NCBI GenBank assembly: GCA_003538975.1
Contig: DPQQ01000014.1
Coordinates: 94,218-158,217 of the forward strand
Source: Clostridiales bacterium
GTDB lineage: Bacteria > Bacillota > Clostridia > Christensenellales > Borkfalkiaceae
Reading direction: 5' to 3'
Length of the DNA: 64,000 nt
In this document: piece after piece, positions 16,243 through 23,481 of the stretch
How positions within the stretch are numbered: the stretch's first letter is position 1
How the letters are laid out: every line of letters starts with the position of its first letter
Translations under genes and position numbers: made by a program
Notes under the pieces: generated by a model
What the model was told of the DNA's origin: nothing
The model's database searches: none
The model's input: only the letters and a program-made list of their open reading frames with translations

Positions 16243-18339
16243 ATGACACCCAATTACAAAGAATTCAAAACGGTCATCGGCGGTAGAGAAGTCACGGTTG
16301 AAACGGGCAAATACTGCGAACAGACCAGCGGTTCATGCATCGTAAGATGCGGCGAAACCGTAGTTATGGTAAACGTTACTATGTCTCCCACGGCAAAGGA
16401 AGGACAGGACTTCTTCCCGCTGACGGTAGATTATCAGGAAAAGATGTACTCCGTAGGTAAGATTCCTGGAGGATTCACCAAGCGTGAAGGCAGAGCGTCC
16501 GACAAGGCGATCCTTACGTCCCGTCTTATCGACAGACCGCTTCGTCCGTTGTTCCCGAAAGGACTTTTCAACGACGTAGTAGTCGTAGCGACGGCTCTCT
16601 CGGTAGATCCCGACATCGCTCCCGAACCTTTCGCAATGCTCGGAAGCTCCATCGCACTGTCTGTTTCGGACATTCCTTGGGCAGGCCCCACGGGCAGCGT
16701 CGTCGTAGGTCTCGTAGACGGCAAGTACGTAATCAACCCCGATCTTAAACAGAAAGAAAAATCAACACTTCACCTTAATCTTGCGGGAACCAAAGACGCA
16801 ATCATGATGGTTGAAGCGGGTTCAAAAGAAATTTCCGACGACGAAATGGTAGGCGCGATTTTATTCGGACACGAAGAAATCAAAAAACAGTGCGCTTTCC
16901 AGGAAGAAATCGTTGCCGCGGTAGGCAAGCCCAAGCTTGAAATGGACCTTTACCACGTACCCGAAGATATCGACGCTGCGGTAAGAGAATACGCTTCCGA
17001 CATGCTCGATAAAGCTCTCGATACTTTCGATCGTCACGAAAGACAGGAAGGTCAGGACGCCGTAGAAAAGGCTGTTCTCGAACACTTTGCCGAAATTTAT
17101 CCCGGTAAAGAAAGAGAAATGAAAGATTCTCTTTACTACCTTACCAAAGAAAAGGTAAGAAGAAAGATTATAGATAAAGGCATTCGTCCCGACGGCAGAA
17201 CGCTTACCGAAGTTCGTCCCATCTGGTGCGAACACGGGATTCTTCCGAGAGTTCACGGCACCGGACTTTTCACTAGAGGACAGACTCAGGTTATGACGAC
17301 CTGCACTCTTGCAATGCTCGGCGACGCACAGAAGCTCGAAGGTCTCGATGACGAGGATACCAAGCGTTATATGCATCAGTACAACATGCCCGGCTACGCT
17401 TCCGGCGAAGCGAGAGGCATCAGAAGCCCCGGCAGACGCGAAATCGGTCACGGCGCTCTTGCGGAAAGAGCTTTGGCGCAGGTTATTCCTTCGGAAGAAG
17501 AATTCCCCTACGCTATAAGAATGGTTTCCGAAGTTCTTTCGTCCAACGGTTCTACTTCGATGGGTTCGGTATGCGGTTCCACCCTTGCTCTTATGGATGC
17601 GGGCGTTCCGATAAAAGCTCCCGTTGCGGGCGTCGCTATGGGACTTATCAAAGATACCGAAACGGGTAAAGTAGCCGTTATGACCGATATTCAGGGACTT
17701 GAAGACTTCCTCGGAGATATGGATTTCAAAGTTGCGGGAACCGAAAAGGGTATCACCGCAATTCAGATGGATATCAAAATCAAAGGTATCGACGAAGCCA
17801 TTTTAAGAAAGGCTATCGCTCAGGCTAACGACGGCAGACGTCATATCTTAGGCAAGATGCTCGAATGTCTTCCCAAGGTAAACGATCATATGTCCAAATA
17901 CGCTCCCGAAATCATTTCCTTCAAGATCAATCCCGAAAAGATCAGAGAAGTTATCGGCTCCGGCGGAAAGGTCATCAACAAGATCATCGACGAAACCGGC
18001 ACCAAGATCGACATTACCGACGACGGCGTTGTTTCGATTGCGGCGGTTGCAAATCACGAAATGCTTGAAAGAGCCAAAGCAATCGTTCTTTCGATAGCGA
18101 AGGATCCCGAAGTCGGCGACAGATATCTTACCGAAGTCGTAAGAATTTTACCGAGAACGGGCGCATTCTGCGAACTTGCTCCCGGAAAGGACGGAATGAT
18201 CCACATTTCCAAGATGAGCGACAAACGTATCGAAAGCGTTGAAGAAGTTCTTGCTATCGGAGATAAGGTCAAGGTAGAAGTTATAAAGATCGGCGAAAAG
18301 GGTATCGACCTTAAACTTCTCGAAAAGATCGAAGGCTAA
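16243..18339 (+). CDS. pnp: Polyribonucleotide nucleotidyltransferase (PNPase)
   Basis: PNPase is a trimeric 3'-5' phosphorolytic exoribonuclease central to mRNA decay. The 698-residue product shows two RNase PH-like domains, separated by a helical linker (about residues 215-300), with FTRGQTQVM and SNGSTSMGSVCG in the second; a KH domain with IGSGGKVINKII near 570; and a C-terminal S1 domain near 625-698 ending GIDLKLLEKIEG. The ATG at 16243 is chosen because ACAGGAGAAAC precedes it; a frame opening 30 bp earlier has no ribosome binding site. It lies downstream of rpsO and is followed by a strong terminator. Confidence 0.97.
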   Translation: MTPNYKEFKTVIGGREVTVETGKYCEQTSGSCIVRCGETVVMVNVTMSPTAKEGQDFFPLTVDYQEKMYSVGKIPGGFTKREGRASDKAILTSRLIDRPLRPLFPKGLFNDVVVVATALSVDPDIAPEPFAMLGSSIALSVSDIPWAGPTGSVVVGLVDGKYVINPDLKQKEKSTLHLNLAGTKDAIMMVEAGSKEISDDEMVGAILFGHEEIKKQCAFQEEIVAAVGKPKLEMDLYHVPEDIDAAVREYASDMLDKALDTFDRHERQEGQDAVEKAVLEHFAEIYPGKEREMKDSLYYLTKEKVRRKIIDKGIRPDGRTLTEVRPIWCEHGILPRVHGTGLFTRGQTQVMTTCTLAMLGDAQKLEGLDDEDTKRYMHQYNMPGYASGEARGIRSPGRREIGHGALAERALAQVIPSEEEFPYAIRMVSEVLSSNGSTSMGSVCGSTLALMDAGVPIKAPVAGVAMGLIKDTETGKVAVMTDIQGLEDFLGDMDFKVAGTEKGITAIQMDIKIKGIDEAILRKAIAQANDGRRHILGKMLECLPKVNDHMSKYAPEIISFKINPEKIREVIGSGGKVINKIIDETGTKIDITDDGVVSIAAVANHEMLERAKAIVLSIAKDPEVGDRYLTEVVRILPRTGAFCELAPGKDGMIHISKMSDKRIESVEEVLAIGDKVKVEVIKIGEKGIDLKLLEKIEG

Positions 18340-18357
18340 AGTAATAAAAAATAATGC

Positions 18358-18396
18358 AAAAGAGGACTAACGGGAATCCGTCCGGTCCTCTTTTTA
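18358..18396 (+). terminator. Rho-independent terminator after pnp
   Basis: AAAGAGGAC pairs with GTCCTCTTT around an inner CGG/CCG stem, followed by Ts. Confidence 0.88.
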
Positions 18397-18467
18397 ATAA
18401 GCCGCGGCCGGCGGAAATAAAGCCGCTTGCGGTAATAAAATTATTCTTAAGGGTAATAAAAATATAA

Positions 18468-19736
18468 ATGGAATTTTATAAAAAATACGACAGCGGACTT
18501 AAACTTGTCATAAAGCAGATGGACGGAGCGTTCACCGTATCGTCCGGCATAATAGTTTCGACGGGCAGCCGTAACGAAAGCAAAGATATAAACGGTATTT
18601 CGCACTTTATCGAACACGTTAACTTCAAGGGAACCAAAACCCGCACGGCGTTCGACATTTCCGACGAAACCGACCGCATAGGCTCCACCGTAAACGCATT
18701 CACTTCGAAGGAATGTACCTGTTATTACACAAAGTCCATTCCCGAACATCAGGAAGAAACTTTCGCCGTGCTTGCCGATCTTTTTCTTAATTCGACTTAT
18801 CCCGAGGACGAACTCGACAAAGAACGCGACGTTATAATAGAAGAAATAAATATGACCGAAGATACCCCCGACGAAGTGTGTATGGACCTTTTGTCCGAAG
18901 CGTTTTACGGCGATTCGGGACTGGGACAGACTATTCTGGGACCGGAAGAAAACGTCCGTCGCTTTACCGTAAAAGATATAAAAAATTATCTTGAAAAGTA
19001 TTATACCCCCGACAACGTCTGCATATCGGTAGCGGGCGCGCTCGACATTAAAAAGACCGAAGAACTCGTAGATAAATACTTCAAAGATTTCAAAGGATTC
19101 GGTACGGATTCGAAGATACAGGTGTCGGCTAAAAAGGACGAATTCGATAAAAACTACACCGGCAATCTCTGCAAAAAAAAGGATATAGAGCAAGCACACA
19201 TCGCGCTGTCCTTTCCGGCGTACAAGTACGGCGACGACAGGTCGGCAGCGGCTAATATCGCCTGTTCGGTGCTTGGCGGAACGATGTCGTCGAGACTCTT
19301 CCAGACGGTACGCGAAAAGCAGGGGCTTTGCTACACGGTATATTCATATTTATCGCAGTATCGCGACACGGGTAAGGTCGAAATTTATGCCGGCGTAAAT
19401 CCGAAAAACCGCGAAAAGGCGTTAAAATCAATTATAGACGTAGTAAACGAGTTCAAAAACGGCATAACCGACGCAGAATTTTCGAGAGGGAAGGAACAGC
19501 TTAAATCGGCGTTTATCATGAGTAGGGAAAGCACTTCTTCCGAAATGCAGGTTTACGCAAAAGGCTGGCTGCTTCTCGGCGAAAAGTTCGACTTCGAAAA
19601 GAAGATAAACGAAATCAATTCGGTTACCAGGGAAGAAGTCGAATCGGCTATCAGAGAAATTTTCGATACAAGTAAGTGCGCTTATGCGACAGTCGGCAGA
19701 AATACCGAACCGCTTAAAGTTCCCGAAAACAAATAA
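18468..19736 (+). CDS. M16-family zinc peptidase (processing peptidase-like)
   Basis: The 422-residue protein has the inverted zinc motif HFIEH at residues 46-50 (HXXEH), the third ligand region VIIEEINMTED near 122-132, and the C-terminal homologous half with RLFQTVREKQGLCYTVYS near 278-295. This is the soluble, two-domain M16B layout of the YmxG/MlpA type that commonly sits downstream of pnp in Firmicutes. M16 enzymes degrade small peptides in a closed chamber. No signal peptide is present, so it acts in the cytoplasm. The start is supported by AAGGG about 16 bases upstream. Confidence 0.93.
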   Translation: MEFYKKYDSGLKLVIKQMDGAFTVSSGIIVSTGSRNESKDINGISHFIEHVNFKGTKTRTAFDISDETDRIGSTVNAFTSKECTCYYTKSIPEHQEETFAVLADLFLNSTYPEDELDKERDVIIEEINMTEDTPDEVCMDLLSEAFYGDSGLGQTILGPEENVRRFTVKDIKNYLEKYYTPDNVCISVAGALDIKKTEELVDKYFKDFKGFGTDSKIQVSAKKDEFDKNYTGNLCKKKDIEQAHIALSFPAYKYGDDRSAAANIACSVLGGTMSSRLFQTVREKQGLCYTVYSYLSQYRDTGKVEIYAGVNPKNREKALKSIIDVVNEFKNGITDAEFSRGKEQLKSAFIMSRESTSSEMQVYAKGWLLLGEKFDFEKKINEINSVTREEVESAIREIFDTSKCAYATVGRNTEPLKVPENK

Positions 19737-19750
19737 TTTAAAATAAATAT

Positions 19751-19796
19751 GGCGCGTTTCTACGGTACCGTTACCGCTCAAAACGTGCCGTTTTTA
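19751..19796. terminator. Bidirectional terminator between convergent genes
   Basis: GGCGCGTTT (19751-19759) pairs with AAACGTGCC (19781-19789), flanked by A- and T-rich tails, between the M16 peptidase and the minus-strand ArsR gene. Confidence 0.65.
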
Positions 19797-19808
19797 TTGT
19801 TTTTTATT

Positions 19809-20144
19809 TCAGTATCCTAAAAATTCCACTCCTTTGAGAAGAACGTCGTTAAGAGCGTCGTTGCGGAGCGAATAGAAAACTATTTTGCCCTGCCTTTTGG
19901 TTTTTACCGCGTTGAGATTTTTAAGCAGTCTTAATTGATGAGAGACCGTAGTCTGATTGAGTTTCAACACTTTCGAAAGGTCGCTTACGCACATTTCCGA
20001 AATAGCTAACGCCGATACCATTTTTATCCGCGTGTAGTCCGAAAATATCGAAAAAAAGCAGACGAGTTCGTCTAAAATTTCACCTTGCGGAACGTAGTCT
20101 TCGATAAGTTCTCTCGATTTTTTGCTTAAAAGATAATTTTCCAT
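19809..20144 (-). CDS. ArsR/SmtB-family transcriptional regulator
   Basis: The 111-residue protein is a compact winged helix of the ArsR/SmtB family. The segment SDYTRIKMVSALAISEMCVSDL covers the alpha-3 region where metal sensors have ELCVCDL; here only one cysteine remains (MCVSD), so metal sensing at that site is doubtful. The recognition helix LNQTTVSHQLRLLKNL lies near residues 66-81 and the wing KTKRQGKIVFYSL near 86-98. The ribosome site AAGGGGGAAT precedes the ATG. It diverges from a 49-residue membrane peptide gene, and a palindrome between them is a likely operator. No metal transporter is adjacent, so the ligand is unknown. Confidence 0.92.
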   Translation of the reverse strand: MENYLLSKKSRELIEDYVPQGEILDELVCFFSIFSDYTRIKMVSALAISEMCVSDLSKVLKLNQTTVSHQLRLLKNLNAVKTKRQGKIVFYSLRNDALNDVLLKGVEFLGY

Positions 20145-20213
20145 AAATTCCCCCTTGCCGGAAGTTTTCCGGTCGGCTTTATAAGTAAAGCCTTTTTTAT
20201 AATTATACTACGT

Positions 20214-20231
20214 ATATACATTCGTGCATAT
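20214..20231. promoter_or_regulatory. Candidate ArsR-type operator
   Basis: ATATACATTCGTGCATAT is an imperfect palindrome (ATAT, CA / TG, ATAT matched) lying between the divergent ArsR and membrane-peptide genes, next to the -35 region of the latter. ArsR/SmtB operators have this AT-rich, dyad form. Confidence 0.45.
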
Positions 20232-20253
20232 TTGTAAAACAGGTCGCATATTG

Positions 20254-20259
20254 TATAAT
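20254..20259 (+). promoter_or_regulatory. -10 box for the 49-residue peptide gene
   Basis: TATAAT lies 31 bp before the ATG; only a weak TTGTAA -35 is present 16 bp upstream. A hairpin GCCGT-CTTAAA-ACGGC (20260-20275) follows in the leader. Confidence 0.55.
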
Positions 20260-20290
20260 GCCGTCTTAAAACGGCGAAAAAGGAGGATAT

Positions 20291-20440
20291 ATGAATTATA
20301 ATCTCGCGCTTTTCGCGCTGATGTTTCTGCTTATAAACGGCGGCGTGATAGACACTACCGAAGCTCTTATATTTTTGGCTCTCGTTTCTTACGCAAGCGG
20401 CAATAATTGTCTTAACCAAAGCAATACCCGCACGGCATGA
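20291..20440 (+). CDS. 49-residue hydrophobic membrane peptide
   Basis: The reading frame is short but well supported: AAGGAGGATAT, an essentially perfect ribosome binding site, sits just before the ATG at 20291, and a TATAAT box lies upstream. The peptide has two hydrophobic stretches, LALFALMFLLI (about residues 5-15) and ALIFLALVSYA (about 25-35), joined by a short NGGVIDTTE turn, and ends in a polar NNCLNQSNTRTA tail. It could be a helical hairpin or a membrane-surface peptide. It diverges from an ArsR regulator with a palindrome between, so it may be that regulator's target. I do not recognise a family, and no function is claimed. Confidence 0.7.
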   Translation: MNYNLALFALMFLLINGGVIDTTEALIFLALVSYASGNNCLNQSNTRTA

Positions 20441-20500
20441 TTTTATAGGGTTTTAAGTCTGAAAAGCTTTTTAAGTCGGGTATGAGAAAAATAAGAATAC

Positions 20501-20527
20501 AAAAAGCGGCGTAAAAGCCGCTTTTTG
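20501..20527 (+). terminator. Terminator after the 49-residue peptide gene
   Basis: AAAAAGCGGC-GTAAAA-GCCGCTTTTT is a perfect 10-bp hairpin that can act in either direction. Confidence 0.85.
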
Positions 20528-20625
20528 TTTGCCGTTTTTTTATTCCGACGATAAACTATCCGGAAGATTTTCCGAATAACGTAAAAATAAAAATTGCGTT
20601 AAAGTCTGTAAAACCGCAAAAAAAG

Positions 20626-20654
20626 TTGTCAATAACTAAAGTATATTATATAAT
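20626..20654 (+). promoter_or_regulatory. uvrC promoter predicting a leaderless transcript
   Basis: TTGTCA (20626-20631) and TATAAT (20649-20654) have a 17-bp spacer; the computed +1 is 20661, the A of the uvrC ATG. There is no ribosome binding site. Confidence 0.75.
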
Positions 20655-20660
20655 TTTAGT

Positions 20661-22490
20661 ATGAGCGTCGTAGAAGATAAACTTAAAATACTTCCGACCG
20701 ATCCCGGCGTCTATATCATGAAGGACGACGGCGGACACGTTATTTACGTCGGAAAGGCGAAAAATTTGAAGAACAGAGTACGGCAGTACTTTTTTAACAC
20801 CGTCAAGACCGAAAAGGTCATGGCGATGGTTTCGCATATAAAAGATTTCGACTACATTATAGTTAACTCCGAGATAGACGCTTTGTCTTTGGAAAACAAC
20901 CTTATAAAAAAATATAAGCCGAAGTATAACATTCTGTTAAAGGACGATAAAACTTACCCTTATATAAAGGTCAATCTTAAAGAAAAATTCCCGTATTTTT
21001 ACATTACCCGAAAAATAAAAAAGGACGGCGGCAAATATTTCGGTCCGTTTATGGGCGGCATAAACGCGCAGGAAGTGCTGGAACTCGTAAATCTTACTTA
21101 CAAACTTCGCCCTTGTTCGGTAAAGATAACCGAAAAGCCGAAAAGGGAATGTCTCAACTACCATATAGGCAAGTGCCTTTCGCCGTGCAGCGGAAGAGTT
21201 TCGGAAGAAGATTATATGAAGTCCGTGAACGCCGCTCTCGACTTTTTGTCGGGCGGGGACGATTCGAGACCGGAAGAAATTCTTAAAGAAGCCATGCTCC
21301 GCCATGCCGAAAACGAAGAGTTCGAAGCCGCTCTCGCTTGCAGAGAGAGACTCAAAAGTCTGGAAAAACTTAAGGTAAAAAGAATAACAGCGTTAAACAG
21401 ATTTATCGACGCGGACGTGATTTCGATGGCTGACAACGGACTTTCGACCGTGTTTTCGATGCTTAATATACGAAAGGGCAGAATGCTCGGAGCGAAAAAT
21501 TTAAGCGAAGAGAACGTTTACTTCGACAAGTCCGAAGGTTTAGCCGATTTTATCACAGGGTATTATAAAAACGCGGCAGAAATTCCTTCTGAAATAATAG
21601 TGTTTACCGAACCCGCCGATACCGAACTTTTAGAGACTTATCTAACGGGACTTGCGGACAAAAAAATATCGGTAACGGTTCCTGTAAAAGGGGTAAGAAA
21701 ACAGCTCGTCGACATGGCGGGAGTCAATGCCGAAGACTATCTTAAAAAGTCCGTCGAACGTATCCGCCACAAGACCGATATGACGATAAACGCTTGCCAA
21801 AAATTGCAGCGTGTGTTAAACTTATCTAAATATCCGAAGCGTATGGAATGTTACGATATTTCACACATTTCCGGCGTCGATAAGGTCGGTTCGATGGTGG
21901 TGTTTACGGACGGAGAAAAGGACGCCGCGGAGTACCGCAGATTCAAAATAAAGACCGTCGAAGGCAACAACGATTTTGAGTCGCTTAAAGAAGTTCTTAA
22001 ACGCAGGCTCTCTAAGCTCGGCACGGACGAAGAAGAAAAGTTTCCTAAACCCGATCTTATAATCATCGACGGAGGCAAAGGTCAGCTTTCGTCGGTAAAG
22101 CAGATTTTCGACGAACTTAACGTTAAGGACATAGACCTTGTGTCGCTCGCAAAACAGGAAGAAGAAGTGTTTACTCTTCATTCCGACCGCAGCGTTTTAA
22201 TAGATAAATCGGATTACGCTTTGCGGCTTTTACAGCGTATCAGAGACGAAGCGCACCGCTTTGCGATAACTTTTAACAGAAGTTTAAGAGGCAAACGCAG
22301 CCTTGTTTCGGTTCTCGACGGCATCGACGGCGTCGGAAAGGTTAAGAAGAAAGCTCTTTTAGAAAAATTCAAAGATCTGTCGGGGATAATGAACGCAAAA
22401 AAAGAAGATCTTATGACCGTGGACGGAATAGGCGAAGCCTTGGCGGACGAAATAATAGCAGAGTTAAAGAAAGAAAACATAACGATATAA
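20661..22490 (+). CDS. uvrC: UvrABC system protein C
   Basis: UvrC makes both incisions around DNA lesions in nucleotide excision repair. The 609-residue length is normal. The GIY-YIG nuclease domain is visible at residues 14-95 (GVYIMKDDGGHVIYVGKAK), a four-cysteine-like region KRECLNYHIGKCLSPCSG near 154-171, the UVR motif region near 205-245, the RNase H-like 5' nuclease domain with CYDISHISG near 396 and IIDGGKGQ near 470, and C-terminal helix-hairpin-helix motifs (about 545-609). It appears complete. It sits alone from uvrA/uvrB in this window. The translation start coincides with the predicted transcription start. Confidence 0.97.
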   Translation: MSVVEDKLKILPTDPGVYIMKDDGGHVIYVGKAKNLKNRVRQYFFNTVKTEKVMAMVSHIKDFDYIIVNSEIDALSLENNLIKKYKPKYNILLKDDKTYPYIKVNLKEKFPYFYITRKIKKDGGKYFGPFMGGINAQEVLELVNLTYKLRPCSVKITEKPKRECLNYHIGKCLSPCSGRVSEEDYMKSVNAALDFLSGGDDSRPEEILKEAMLRHAENEEFEAALACRERLKSLEKLKVKRITALNRFIDADVISMADNGLSTVFSMLNIRKGRMLGAKNLSEENVYFDKSEGLADFITGYYKNAAEIPSEIIVFTEPADTELLETYLTGLADKKISVTVPVKGVRKQLVDMAGVNAEDYLKKSVERIRHKTDMTINACQKLQRVLNLSKYPKRMECYDISHISGVDKVGSMVVFTDGEKDAAEYRRFKIKTVEGNNDFESLKEVLKRRLSKLGTDEEEKFPKPDLIIIDGGKGQLSSVKQIFDELNVKDIDLVSLAKQEEEVFTLHSDRSVLIDKSDYALRLLQRIRDEAHRFAITFNRSLRGKRSLVSVLDGIDGVGKVKKKALLEKFKDLSGIMNAKKEDLMTVDGIGEALADEIIAELKKENITI

Positions 22491-22503
22491 CGGCGTTTTA
22501 CGG

Positions 22504-22544
22504 ATATGGTTAACGGTACCTGTTCCATTGAAACATAACCATAT
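22504..22544 (+). repeat. Dispersed TACCTGT repeat, copy 2, inside a hairpin
   Basis: A diverged copy, TACCTGTTCCATTGAAAC, begins at 22517. It is enclosed by ATATGGTTA (22504-22512) and TAACCATAT (22536-22544), a perfect 9-bp inverted repeat, just after uvrC. Enclosure in a stem is a clue that the element may act as RNA or as a cruciform. Confidence 0.5.
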
Positions 22545-22565
22545 TTACGGACAAAGGAGAACCGC

Positions 22566-23402
22566 ATGAAATACAGAATGATAATATCGGACTATGACGG
22601 GACGCTCGCTCCGGCTTACGGCAAAGTCGTGCAAAAAGAAACGATAGAAGCGATAAAAGCATACAGAGAAGCGGGCGGATACTTTGTGCTTTGTTCGGGG
22701 CGAGGAGCGGCTTCGGCATTCGACGCGATGGAATATAACAACATAAATTGCGACGCGATAAGCGCGTTTCAGGGCGCGACGATAAAAATCGGCGATACGA
22801 TAACCGAAGACGGGCTTGACGGAACAACCGTGAGAGAAATAGTGGAATTCGTAAGAAATATCGAAAACAGAGACTTTGTAACCTTCAATAACGAAGTTTT
22901 GCTGTACGACGGCAACGGCGAAGCTCTTAATTACTATGTAAACTGGTCGACTTCGTATAAAAACAAAGCGGCTGTTAATATTCCGGAGTACACTTTGAGC
23001 CACGGCGGATATTACGGCAAATTGCTTTTAACCAAGATGCCGGACGAAAACACAGATAGAATAGTAAACGCGATAAAAGAAAAATTCGGCGATAAAATCG
23101 TAATAAACAGCGGATCGGAAATTTTAATCGAAATGGTTTCGGCTACCTGTACGAAGTATTCCGCATGCAAAAAAATAGCGGAGCATTTTAACGTAAACGA
23201 AAACGAAGTAATAACCGTCGGCGACTCTACAAACGATCTTACTCTGGTAGCCTTTGGCGAAGGCTGTGCCGTCGAAAGCGGTACACCGGAACTTAAAAAA
23301 GCGGCGAAGCACATCGTTCCCGCGGCAGATAAGCAGCCGATAAAATATCTGATAGACAAAATATTAAGCGGCGAAGATCCGTTTGATTTCGAAAGCAAAT
23401 AA
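22566..23402 (+). CDS. HAD-superfamily phosphatase, Cof type
   Basis: The 278-residue protein has HAD motif I DYDGTLAP near residues 8-15, motif II around SGRGA near 39, a C2B-type cap (about residues 85-190), a lysine-containing motif III near 200, and motif IV VGDSTNDLTLV near 218-228. This is the Cof/YidA layout of cytosolic sugar- or nucleotide-phosphate phosphatases. Substrate cannot be predicted. The start has GGAGAACCGC just upstream. It is in the same direction as uvrC and lon, with 75-80 bp gaps, so it may be a separate unit. Confidence 0.92.
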   Translation: MKYRMIISDYDGTLAPAYGKVVQKETIEAIKAYREAGGYFVLCSGRGAASAFDAMEYNNINCDAISAFQGATIKIGDTITEDGLDGTTVREIVEFVRNIENRDFVTFNNEVLLYDGNGEALNYYVNWSTSYKNKAAVNIPEYTLSHGGYYGKLLLTKMPDENTDRIVNAIKEKFGDKIVINSGSEILIEMVSATCTKYSACKKIAEHFNVNENEVITVGDSTNDLTLVAFGEGCAVESGTPELKKAAKHIVPAADKQPIKYLIDKILSGEDPFDFESK

Positions 23403-23481
23403 CTTAAACAGAAAAATAAAAAAGCGATAAAACAAGAATCAAAATTATTATTGATAAAAATGAGGGAAACTTAAATTCATA

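Noticed and set aside
18716..18740. TACCTGTTATTACACAAAGT in the M16 peptidase gene as a repeat copy
   Set aside because: Only the first eight or so bases match the repeat; the rest is explained by conserved codons.
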